From NCBI GenBank assembly GCA_900539255.1, contig UQBJ01000038.1, positions 1 through 15,428 of the forward strand: 15,428 bases of DNA. The letters run 5' to 3'. The stretch is from an uncultured Campylobacter sp. Its GTDB lineage: Bacteria > Campylobacterota > Campylobacteria > Campylobacterales > Campylobacteraceae. Each line of letters begins with the position of its first letter. The stretch's first letter is position 1. The notes below the pieces were generated by a model. It did not search any database and was not told the DNA's origin. It was given only the letters and a program-made list of their open reading frames with translations. A program made the translations under genes and the position numbers. Below, in pieces: positions 1 to 5,608 of this stretch.

Positions 1-223
1 TGTTTTCAAGTTTGAGCGTGGATTTAACCTTAGCTTGACGCGTGCGCTTTTTGTTAGTCGCTTTTTTGCGTGCTGTGGTGTTGAGTGCTGCTTTGTTAGC
101 TGTGGAGGGTCGTTTGGTAACTGCTCTTTTAGCAGCCCCCCCCCGTGCTGGTGCAGCAAAAGCCTCAGTGATGAAACCTGCGCTAAAAAGCGCAAGTGTG
201 ATGAGTAGAAATAATCTTTTCAT
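1..223 (-). CDS. Exported Ala/Lys/Arg-rich basic protein, 5' part only, poly-G tract
   Basis: This gene starts at ATG 223-221 on the minus strand and runs off the window start; 74 residues are visible without a stop. Residues 1-23 form a clear signal peptide (MKRLFLLITLALFSAGFITE, then AFA before APARGG), so the product should be exported. The mature part is strongly basic and made mostly of Ala, Lys, Arg and Thr (for example KKATNKKRTRQAKVKSTLK), resembling low-complexity nucleic-acid or wall-binding tails, but I do not recognise a family. A ribosome binding site AAAAAGGA lies just upstream. Codons 27-30 (Arg-Gly-Gly-Ala) are encoded by C followed by nine G, and with nine G the frame stays open. 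One extra G gives a stop within three codons; one fewer gives a different open frame. The function is unknown. The plus-strand frame over 42-341 is antisense shadow. I am confident that this is a gene, not of what it does. Confidence 0.72.
   Translation of the reverse strand, partial: MKRLFLLITLALFSAGFITEAFAAPARGGAAKRAVTKRPSTANKAALNTTARKKATNKKRTRQAKVKSTLKLEN
136..144 (-). repeat. Homopolymer tract, nine G on the coding (minus) strand
   Basis: Nine consecutive C on the plus strand are G9 inside codons 27-30 of the exported basic protein. Poly-G tracts of eight or more within coding starts are the usual substrate for slipped-strand phase variation in Campylobacter. In this sequence the tract is in the reading state: G9 keeps the Ala/Lys-rich frame open, while G10 would terminate at TAA almost at once. 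Confidence 0.85.
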
Positions 224-242
224 CGTGTGTCCTTTTTGTCGT

Positions 243-296
243 AATGTCAAGTCTTTTGACATTGTAAATCCGTTTAATAGAGAAAATTTTAAACGG
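243..296. promoter_or_regulatory. Two adjacent palindromes upstream of the basic exported protein
   Basis: Two perfect inverted repeats stand side by side in front of the minus-strand gene. The first has arms AATGTCAA (243-250) and TTGACATT (256-263) with a 5-nt spacer; the second has arms CCGTTTAA (270-277) and TTAAACGG (289-296) with an 11-nt spacer. A -10-like TACAAT reads on the minus strand at 266-261, so the first palindrome would lie at the transcription start and in the short leader, and the second about 10-30 bp upstream of the -10. This placement suits operators for a repressor or activator, or a leader hairpin for the first one. The promoter assignment is a guess; the symmetry is plain. 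Confidence 0.45.
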
Positions 297-332
297 AAGT
301 CAAATTGTAGCATAAATTTTCGCTTTTGTGTC

Positions 333-545
333 ATTTTTTGAAAAAATTTTGGGGAATTTGGGAAATTTTGAGATAAATTTAGGAAGTTTTGTGGGTAAGA
401 GAGAAATTTTTGAGAGAAATTTTAGGAAAATTGTGAGATAAATTTGGGGAAATTTTAGGAAAATTTAGAAAAATTTGTGAGTGAGTGGGGGGAAAGTGTG
501 AATAAGCGTGGAATTTTTTTTGGGGTTTGGGGATTTTTGGGATAA
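333..545 (-). promoter_or_regulatory. C-depleted block, possible Rho utilisation region for minus-strand transcripts
   Basis: Across these 213 nt the plus strand holds a single C (507) against roughly sixty G, so RNA copied in the minus direction would be rich in C and almost free of G. That is the composition of a rut site, to which Rho loads. The block lies downstream of the cbpA-to-phosphatase operon and just before the promoter of the gene at 223, so it could stop read-through between them. The plus strand also carries G-runs at 487-492, 522-525, 529-532 and 539-541, separated by T/A stretches. The composition is seen directly; the Rho role is inferred. Confidence 0.4.
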
Positions 546-608
546 CATTTTGCATTTACATAAATCAATACTTTAAAAAAGAGCTATTTTTAAATTTTCT
601 TGCCGAAT

Positions 609-637
609 TTGTTTTAAGACTTAATAAATTTTATAAT
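609..637 (+). promoter_or_regulatory. Candidate sigma-70 promoter reading into the repeat cluster
   Basis: TTGTTT (609-614) is followed after 17 nt by a perfect TATAAT (632-637) on the plus strand. No convincing gene lies downstream on that strand before 5609; the first thing such a transcript would copy is the palindromic repeat cluster from 649. It may produce a structured non-coding RNA, or be a chance match in AT-rich DNA. Confidence 0.3.
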
Positions 638-648
638 ACTAATTTGTC

Positions 649-749
649 TTGTCATACTGAGCGATAGCGAAGTATCCACAAATTCAAAGTATATCTTAAA
701 TACTTCTTTGTGGATTTTTCGCCTTTTTGCAAAAGGCTCAAAATGACAA
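649..749. repeat. Palindromic repeat, family A, copy 1
   Basis: The element begins with TTGTCATACTGAGC and ends with GCTCAAAATGACAA, which are near-complementary ends. An inner pair ATCCACAAA / TTTGTGGAT extends the fold, and near the right end a compact hairpin GCCTTTT-TGC-AAAAGGC occupies 721-737. There is no coding potential beyond chance short frames. It resembles the short intergenic palindromes with GTCATxCTGAGC ends that occur in many bacterial genomes. Confidence 0.75.
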
Positions 750-777
750 ACATTTTAAAATGTAAAAACACTCAATC

Positions 778-872
778 TTGTCATACTGAGCCTTTGGCGA
801 AGTATCCATAAGATTAAAGTATGTCTCAAATTTCTTTGGATTTTTGCTCGTTTCACTCACTCAAAATGACAA
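778..872. repeat. Palindromic repeat, family A, copy 2
   Basis: It has the same ends as copy 1: TTGTCATACTGAGC at 778-791 and CTCAAAATGACAA at the right. The middle carries GCGAAGTATCCA, shared with copies 1 and 5 of the cluster, while the right half has diverged (TTTGCTCGTTTCACTCACTC in place of the GC-rich mini-hairpin). Confidence 0.7.
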
Positions 873-893
873 GGTTTTTATGGCAAATGTTTG

Positions 894-930
894 AGATTTT
901 TCGCCTTTTGCAAAGGCTCAAAATGACAAA
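894..930. repeat. Half element of family A (right end only)
   Basis: This stretch repeats the right half of copy 1 almost base for base: GATTTTTCGCC, a mini-hairpin GCCTTT-TGC-AAAGGC, then TCAAAATGACAAA. The stem is one pair shorter than in copy 1 on both sides, so the pairing is preserved. No matching left half is found next to it. Confidence 0.65.
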
Positions 931-937
931 GTCTGCC

Positions 938-1053
938 GTCATTGCGAGCAAATTTTGCAAAAATTTGCGCGACAATCCACAAATTTAAACACAAATTTAC
1001 CTTTGGATTGCCACGAATTTGCACGCTTATGCTTTGCAAATTCTCGCAATGAC
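938..1053. repeat. Palindromic repeat, family B (GTCATTGCGAGC)
   Basis: The ends are GTCATTGCGAGC (938-949) and CTCGCAATGAC (1043-1053), nearly perfect complements. An inner pair CAATCCA(C)AAA / TTTGGATTG lies inside, again with a low-complexity AAATTT core. It differs from family A in its tip words (GCGAGC against CTGAGC, CAATCC against GTATCC) but has the same plan. Elements with these ends are widespread in bacterial intergenic DNA. Confidence 0.7.
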
Positions 1054-1060
1054 AAAATCC

Positions 1061-1204
1061 TTGTCATACCGAGCGTTAGCGAAGTATCCACAGAATTTAA
1101 GACACACTTCAAATTTAAGGTAAAAAATCCACGCCTTATAATGTGTAAATTCACGCTTTGATTTTATGGATACTTCGCTTTCTTGCGAAAGCTCAGTATG
1201 ACAA
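1061..1204. repeat. Palindromic repeat, family A, most complete copy
   Basis: This is the best-preserved member: TTGTCATACCGAGC on the left faces GCTCAGTATGACAA on the right with one mismatch, and GCGAAGTATCCA (1079-1090) faces a perfect complement TGGATACTTCGC (1167-1178). The core of about 75 nt is AT-rich and shows no reading frame of note. Confidence 0.75.
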
Positions 1205-1223
1205 GAAATAACAAAATATAAAT

Positions 1224-1284
1224 AAAAATAACAAAGTATGACAAAAAATAACAAAGTATGACAAAGACAAGTTAGTATGACAAG
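1224..1284. repeat. Short tandem array of family A right ends
   Basis: A 20-nt unit, AAAAATAACAAAGTATGACA, occurs twice in direct succession (1224-1243 and 1244-1263), followed by a degenerate third copy ending GTATGACAAG at 1275-1284. Together with the end of the preceding element (1196-1204) this gives four GTATGACAA words spaced about 20-40 nt apart. Confidence 0.7.
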
Positions 1285-1305
1285 GGTTTTGTCATTGTGA
1301 GCTTT

Positions 1306-1347
1306 GCGGGTAAATTTTGCAAGGGCAAAAAGGCTAAAATTTACCGC
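1306..1347. other. Hairpin across the phosphatase stop codon
   Basis: GCGGGTAAATTTT (1306-1318) pairs with AAAATTTACCGC (1336-1347), one bulged base aside, with an 17-nt loop. The stop codon of the HAD phosphatase lies in one arm. There is no T-run after it on the minus strand, so it is not a standard intrinsic terminator; it could protect the mRNA 3' end. A lone family B end (GTCATTGTGAGC, 1291-1302) adjoins it. Confidence 0.45.
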
Positions 1348-2093
1348 TTTAAAATGCCTTGCAGTAAGTTTTTTAGTTCGTTTGCGTTGCAAAAAGTGTT
1401 TGAATTTAGCTTAAATTCGCTTGCAAATTCAGCCTTTTGGCTTAAATTTTCGCCCTTTTCAACGCTGAAATTTGCATTTAAAGCGGGGCTAAATTCGCTG
1501 TTTAGCTCGGCACTTTCGCTCCATTTTGCGTGCAAAAAGGGCATTTTAGCGTTAAAGGCGGCTTCTTTGTCCTTTAAGCTATCTCCCACGAAAACGCAAG
1601 TTTGCAAGGCGTTGCCGCTTTTATCCCCTAAAATGCGAGCCTCATCACGGATTAAATCAAGCATCATCGGGTGCGGTTTAGGCTCTATGCCAAAGCTCAC
1701 GCCCAAAATCTTGTCAAAAAAGCCCAAAATCCCGTGCTTGTCCAAAACCGCTGTGAGTGAGCTTTGCGGGGCGTTTGTAGCTATGGCAAGATAGGCGTTT
1801 TGCTCTTTTAGCCACGCTAAAAGCTCCGCCACGCCATCATAAAGCACCACGCTTTGTTTGTAATGCTTGACAAAATAGCGTTCAAAGCCCTCTTTGAAGC
1901 TTGTATGCGTGAAATTGTCGATATTATAAAGGATTTTCGCCCAGTCCTTGCCCGGCGTATTGACACATTCTACGATGAATTTATGCTCTAATGGAGCTAA
2001 ATTCAAGTCCGCGCGGATTTCATTCACCGCCATACAAATGGCGTTTGCGCTGTTTATCAGCGTGCCGTCCATATCAAAAATCACTGCTGTCAT
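1341..2093 (-). CDS. HAD-superfamily hydrolase (phosphoglycolate phosphatase-like)
   Basis: This is a 250-residue haloacid dehalogenase-type phosphatase, last gene of the cbpA operon. HAD motif I is VIFDMDGTL near residues 4-12 (nucleophile Asp7), motif II is ATN at 105-107, a lysine lies in the GIEPKPHP segment (around 136-142), and motif IV is VGDSLKD at 169-175. The helical cap lies between residues 15 and 90. I chose ATG at 2093 because the protein then starts three residues before the first HAD strand and has AAAGGG upstream; longer frames add a basic tail unlike the family. The start overlaps the preceding gene by 20 nt. Residues 191-236 are a Ser/Asn/Glu/Phe-rich low-complexity stretch before the final helix that I would not expect in this family. 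The substrate is unknown; C. jejuni has a relative in the same gene order. Confidence 0.88.
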   Translation of the reverse strand: MTAVIFDMDGTLINSANAICMAVNEIRADLNLAPLEHKFIVECVNTPGKDWAKILYNIDNFTHTSFKEGFERYFVKHYKQSVVLYDGVAELLAWLKEQNAYLAIATNAPQSSLTAVLDKHGILGFFDKILGVSFGIEPKPHPMMLDLIRDEARILGDKSGNALQTCVFVGDSLKDKEAAFNAKMPFLHAKWSESAELNSEFSPALNANFSVEKGENLSQKAEFASEFKLNSNTFCNANELKNLLQGILKR

Positions 2094-2436
2094 CGTTTGC
2101 CCTTTTTTTGTGCTTGTCTTTTTTGTAATTTTGCGCGTTTTTGAGCTTGCTAAGTGCGTTAGCAAGGCTTACTAGCTCGCTTTGGCTTGTAAAATTCAAG
2201 CAAGCATTGACAAAGCGTTCAAGCTCTTTGGTGTAAGTGGAATTCAGCTGCACCGCTGGGCTTTTGTCAAAAATTTGCGCGTTTTTTGCCGCCCTTTCGC
2301 AAAACAATTTTTCATCAAAATTTTCTTTTTTTAAGGCTAGCACGGCGGCGCTGTAAAATTTTTCTAAATTTCTTACGTATTTGGTGCGAGCGGCTTTTTC
2401 ACTTGCCTTGCTAATGCCTAAATTTGCGCCTTTCAT
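2074..2436 (-). CDS. Small conserved hypothetical protein of the cbpA-hspR operon
   Basis: A 120-residue soluble protein of unknown function. It is rich in Lys, Ala and Asn and predicted mainly helical, with a very basic tail (NYKKDKHKKRAND) and no signal peptide or membrane segment. The start ATG 2436-2434 has AAAGGA a few bases upstream, and this avoids the long overlap with the antiporter gene that a more upstream start would need. It follows the antiporter by 40 nt and overlaps the phosphatase start by 20 nt, so it is surely co-transcribed and probably translationally coupled. A hypothetical gene occupies this slot in C. jejuni (between kefB and a HAD phosphatase), which supports a real protein. 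No catalytic motif is visible. Confidence 0.8.
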   Translation of the reverse strand: MKGANLGISKASEKAARTKYVRNLEKFYSAAVLALKKENFDEKLFCERAAKNAQIFDKSPAVQLNSTYTKELERFVNACLNFTSQSELVSLANALSKLKNAQNYKKDKHKKRANDDSSDF

Positions 2437-2476
2437 TTGGCTTGTCCTTTGAATTTTTGGTGTGAATTTAAATTTT

Positions 2477-3925
2477 TCATTGCTGTTCTGGCTCAAAGTT
2501 GCGGATATTTTCCTCAAACACTTCCCCATCATCGCAAAGTATGAGTAGCAAGTCGTTTGGCTCAAAGATGAGCGAGCCGCTAGCCTTGATATACTCGCCA
2601 TCTCTTTTTACGATGAGTATGATGAAATCCCCGCTTAAATTCAGCTCAGCTATGTTTTTGCCGATGACGCTAGAATCCTCTTTTAACATATACTGCCTAA
2701 AAGTGCTGTAAGATATAGGTAAATTCGTGCTTAACGCCTTTTCGTCTGTGTCATTTAGCCCTAAAATTTTAGCCAAAGGATTAAGCGTGATACCTTGCAA
2801 AAGTACGGACACAAGCACGATGAAAAACACCGCGTTAAAGATAAAGGGCGCACTTTCTATGTCAGCAGCGAGCGGATAAGTCGCAAGTATGATAGGCACG
2901 GTGCCGCGAAGCCCTACCCACGAGATGAAAAGTTTTTCTTTTGCGCTGAATTTAGGGCAAAAAACAAGGCTTGCAAAAACCGCCACAGGACGGGCGACAA
3001 ACATTATGATAAAAGCCACGCCAAGCCCTACCACAGCGACATTTCCAAGCTCTGATGGCGTAGCAAGCAAGCCCAAAGTAACGAAAATCACCACTTGCGC
3101 CAGCCACGCCACGCCCTCGTGAAAGCCCACAAGCCCCCTTTTGCCGACAAATTCCTTTGTGTTTGCGACTATGCCCATCAAATACACGCACAAATACCCA
3201 TTCGCGCCTACTTTTTGACTCAAAGCAAAGGCGATAAGCACCCAAGAGAGCGTGAAAACGGGGTAAAGCCCGCTTGAACCGAGCTTGATTTTGTTGATGA
3301 TGAGCGGCATTAAAATGCCAAAAATATAAGCGCAGATGAAAGCCAGCACAAACTGACTTGTCATCGTAAGCAAAAAGTGCGTTAGACTCGGCATTTGCGA
3401 AAGGGTTATCATCTCGATAGCCGCTATGGTGAGAAATATCGCCATCGGGTCGTTTGAGCCGCTTTCTAGCTCCAAAAGCGGGGCTATGTTGTTTTTGAGT
3501 TTTAGCCCCTTGCTTCGCATTATGGCAAAGACGGCAGCAGCGTCTGTGGAGCTGATGATAGCGCCCAAAAGCAAGGTGTCATTTGTGGGAATTTGCAAAA
3601 TAAAATGGCAAATTCCAGCCACCACAGCAGCCGTAAGCACGACACCGAGTGTGGCGAGCAAAATGCCCTCTTTCAGCACGGGGCGCACGGCTTTAAAGCT
3701 CGTGTTAAAGCCGCCTGAAAAGAGTATTAAGATAAGGCAAAGCATTCCTATGTCTTGCGTGGCTTTGGCGTTGTCAAAGTTGATTTTAAACACGCCCTCG
3801 CTTCCAGCAAACATTCCCACGAAAATAAAAATCAAAAGCACGGGAATGCCGTATCTATCGCCGAATTTAGAAAAAATCACGCAGGCTAAAAAAAGCGAAG
3901 CGGAGATTAAAATGTATGCTTCCAC
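2477..3925 (-). CDS. CPA1 potassium/sodium-proton antiporter with RCK-C domain (NhaP2/CvrA-like)
   Basis: A 482-residue inner-membrane antiporter with about twelve hydrophobic helices over residues 1-390, followed by a cytoplasmic TrkA-C (RCK-C) domain at about 408-472 that may sense a ligand. CPA1 hallmarks are visible: SSTDAAAVF (125-133), the Asn-Asp pair in LELESGSNDPMA (158-159) that carries the transported ion, and WVGLRGTVPIILA (336-348). C. jejuni annotates the gene at this position as kefB, but these motifs are those of NhaP/CvrA rather than the glutathione-gated KefB, and there is no full KTN nucleotide-binding domain. The start is GTG at 3925 with AAGGG upstream, 8 nt after hspR, so the two are coupled. 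It should exchange K+ or Na+ for protons; which ion cannot be read from the sequence. Control is probably with the heat-shock operon. Confidence 0.9.
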   Translation of the reverse strand: MEAYILISASLFLACVIFSKFGDRYGIPVLLIFIFVGMFAGSEGVFKINFDNAKATQDIGMLCLILILFSGGFNTSFKAVRPVLKEGILLATLGVVLTAAVVAGICHFILQIPTNDTLLLGAIISSTDAAAVFAIMRSKGLKLKNNIAPLLELESGSNDPMAIFLTIAAIEMITLSQMPSLTHFLLTMTSQFVLAFICAYIFGILMPLIINKIKLGSSGLYPVFTLSWVLIAFALSQKVGANGYLCVYLMGIVANTKEFVGKRGLVGFHEGVAWLAQVVIFVTLGLLATPSELGNVAVVGLGVAFIIMFVARPVAVFASLVFCPKFSAKEKLFISWVGLRGTVPIILATYPLAADIESAPFIFNAVFFIVLVSVLLQGITLNPLAKILGLNDTDEKALSTNLPISYSTFRQYMLKEDSSVIGKNIAELNLSGDFIILIVKRDGEYIKASGSLIFEPNDLLLILCDDGEVFEENIRNFEPEQQ

Positions 3926-3933
3926 GCCCGCCC

Positions 3934-4305
3934 TTAATGCTTTTTTTTCTCGTAAAAAATCAAATCAAAGCTGTTTGTGTGCTTGATAACCGCATTTGGC
4001 TTGCCCTGCATTTTGTGGAGTTCAAGGCGCAGTTCATCGACTAAATTTTCAAATTCACTGATTTGCGTTTTGAGTTTTAAGATGACATCAACGCCCGCTA
4101 AATTCACGCCCATATCGCGCGTAAGCCGCAAGATGAGCTTGATGCGGTCAATGTCTTTTTGCGAGTAAAGGCGCATTTTGCCGTCCGTGCGGCTTGGCTC
4201 TACAAGCCCCTCACGCTCGTATTGCCTTAAAGTTTGCGGGTGAATGCTTAAAACCTTTGCCACAACGCTTATGAGATAGACGGGTTCATCGTAGTTGTGT
4301 TCCAT
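3934..4305 (-). CDS. hspR: Heat-shock repressor HspR (MerR family)
   Basis: A 123-residue MerR-type DNA-binding protein. The N-terminal winged helix-turn-helix is at about residues 9-60 (LISVVAKVLSIHPQTLRQYE, then REGLVEPSR and RLYSQKDIDRI), followed by a coiled-coil helix (about 75-100) for dimerisation. HspR represses chaperone genes by binding inverted repeats of the type CTTGAGT-N7-ACTCAAG, often together with a chaperone as co-repressor. It sits second in the operon behind cbpA, as in Campylobacter and Helicobacter, and a matching operator is present at the operon promoter, so autoregulation is likely. The ATG has AAAGGA upstream. The C-terminus ends in KKKH, encoded partly by a run of eight A. 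Confidence 0.95.
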   Translation of the reverse strand: MEHNYDEPVYLISVVAKVLSIHPQTLRQYEREGLVEPSRTDGKMRLYSQKDIDRIKLILRLTRDMGVNLAGVDVILKLKTQISEFENLVDELRLELHKMQGKPNAVIKHTNSFDLIFYEKKKH

Positions 4306-4360
4306 TTTTATCCTTTCTTATAGGGCTTTGTTTGCCAGCCTTTTGTCTTTGTGTAAAGCC

Positions 4361-5242
4361 TTATGGCAGCTTTTCTTCTAGCATTTTTTTTGTTTTGTCA
4401 TCTAAATCGTCCAAATTTGGCAACACCACATTTAAAGTAAGATACATATCGCCGTAAATGTCGCTCTTGCGGTTTTGCACGCCGTATCCTTTGAGCCGAA
4501 TTTTTTGGGCGTTTTTTGAATTTGGCGGGATTTTCACGCTCACTTCTTTGCGTGGGGTTTGCACCTTTATGCTACCGCCAAAAAGCGCGGTTTTTAGGGA
4601 AATGTCGCACTTTTTGTATAAGTCATCATCGTCTCTTTCATACTCTGCGCTTGCGCCGAGCTTCACTTGCACGATTAAATCGCCCCTTTGTCCTCCATAA
4701 GCCTTGCCCTTGCCCCGAATTCTCAGCTTTTCGCCGTTTTTGATACCGTGCGGGATTTTGATTTTAATGCTTTCGTTATTTACTTTTATGCTTTGCTCTC
4801 CACCCAAAACGCCTATGTCAAAGGGGATTAGGATTTCAGCATTTATGTCTAAATCCGCCCCAAAGCCATCTGAAAAGCCAGCATTTGAGCCAAAGCCCGC
4901 TCCAAAGCCCCCAGCCTTAAAGCCGCCTCCGCCAAAGCCCCCAAAGTTGCGGAAAAGCTCGTTTAAAATGTCGCTCATATCCGCTCCGCCAGCACTTCGC
5001 GTAAAGTCGCTAAAACTTTGCCCGCCAAACATAGAGTCGCCATACCTGTCATACTGAGCGCGTTTTTTTTCATCGCTCAAAACCTCATAAGCGGCGTTGA
5101 TTTCTTTGAATTTATCCTCAGCACCTTTTTCTTTGTTAATGTCGGGGTGGTATTTGCGGGCAAGTCGCCTGTATGCTTTTTTTATCTCATCACTACTTGC
5201 GCCCTTTTGCAAGCCCAAAGTCTCGTATAAACTGCTACTCAT
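4361..5242 (-). CDS. cbpA: DnaJ-like co-chaperone CbpA
   Basis: A 293-residue type II Hsp40. The J domain covers residues 5-69 with the HPD tripeptide at 32-34 that stimulates DnaK ATPase. A Gly/Phe-rich linker follows (about 72-130), then two beta-rich substrate-binding domains (about 133-210 and 211-275) and a short dimerisation tail. The cysteine zinc fingers of DnaJ itself are absent, which identifies CbpA. The start is ATG 5242-5240, with AAAGGA upstream; the upstream in-frame extension has no family match and would begin within the promoter. It is the first gene of the operon with hspR, the arrangement in which the chaperone can serve as partner of its own repressor. Confidence 0.95.
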   Translation of the reverse strand: MSSSLYETLGLQKGASSDEIKKAYRRLARKYHPDINKEKGAEDKFKEINAAYEVLSDEKKRAQYDRYGDSMFGGQSFSDFTRSAGGADMSDILNELFRNFGGFGGGGFKAGGFGAGFGSNAGFSDGFGADLDINAEILIPFDIGVLGGEQSIKVNNESIKIKIPHGIKNGEKLRIRGKGKAYGGQRGDLIVQVKLGASAEYERDDDDLYKKCDISLKTALFGGSIKVQTPRKEVSVKIPPNSKNAQKIRLKGYGVQNRKSDIYGDMYLTLNVVLPNLDDLDDKTKKMLEEKLP

Positions 5243-5279
5243 AAACTCTTTATCCTTTAAAACTACAAAAATTTCGGCA

Positions 5280-5313
5280 ATTATAACATAAAGTTTAGTG
5301 CAAGTCAATCAAG
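5280..5313 (-). promoter_or_regulatory. cbpA-hspR operon promoter with overlapping HspR operator (HAIR)
   Basis: On the minus strand, TTGACT (5308-5303) and TATAAT (5285-5280) are separated by exactly 17 nt, a textbook sigma-70 promoter and the strongest in the window. Spanning 5313-5293 is CTTGATT-N7-ACTAAAC, matching the HAIR consensus CTTGAGT-N7-ACTCAAG at 6 of 7 and 5 of 7 positions with the exact 7-nt spacing. It covers the -35 box, so bound HspR would block RNA polymerase. Confidence 0.75.
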
Positions 5314-5608
5314 TTTTATAAATTTTTTGATTTAATTTTGATGAATTTTAGCGACTACAAGTTTAAAATTCACGCTCATCAAAGGGCATTTGCTGAATTT
5401 GCGCCCAAATTCACGGCTTAAATTTACAAATTTTTGCACGGTTTTAAAATTTTGCAGAGAAAATTTAAAAAATTTCAAAAAATTTGCAAAATTTCATCTT
5501 TCATTTACTCTTCGTTGGGGGGCATTATTATTAGCTTATCTTAATTTTTTAAACTCTTTCTCAAAAGATTTAAAAATTTAAGAAAATTTTCTTTACAAAG
5601 GACATACT
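5314..5608. other. AT-rich divergent intergenic region upstream of the membrane protein gene
   Basis: This stretch separates the divergent cbpA operon from the plus-strand membrane protein gene. It is dominated by AAATTTGC-like words. A weak promoter candidate for the downstream gene is TTTACT (5504-5509), a 16-nt spacer holding six G (5517-5522), and TATTAT (5526-5531). A perfect 14-bp palindrome AAGAAAATTTTCTT (5580-5593) lies directly before the ribosome binding site AAAGGA. I see no gene. Confidence 0.4.

Noticed and set aside
42..341. Plus-strand frame of 99 codons at the window start
   Set aside because: It is antisense to the signal-peptide gene on the minus strand, has no ribosome binding site, and its composition follows from the opposite frame.
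487..541. Possible G-quadruplex in the C-depleted block
   Set aside because: Only three G-runs are close together; the fourth is about 29 nt away, too long a loop for a confident motif.
939..1392. Several short frames on both strands within the repeat cluster
   Set aside because: They read through palindromic repeats, cross known repeat units and match no family; two of them overlap the phosphatase 3' end.
2437..2601. Longer start for the 120-residue hypothetical protein, overlapping the antiporter gene
   Set aside because: The overlap would be over 120 nt within the antiporter's coding sequence, whereas the internal ATG has a good ribosome binding site.
5047..5060. A 14-nt match to the family A tip (TGTCATACTGAGCG) inside cbpA
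   Set aside because: The bases encode the conserved AQYD of the J domain end in the correct frame; there is no second arm, so coding constraint plus chance explains it.
5243..5308. Longer start for cbpA
   Set aside because: The extension lies over the -10 box and leader, lacks homology to J proteins and has no ribosome binding site.
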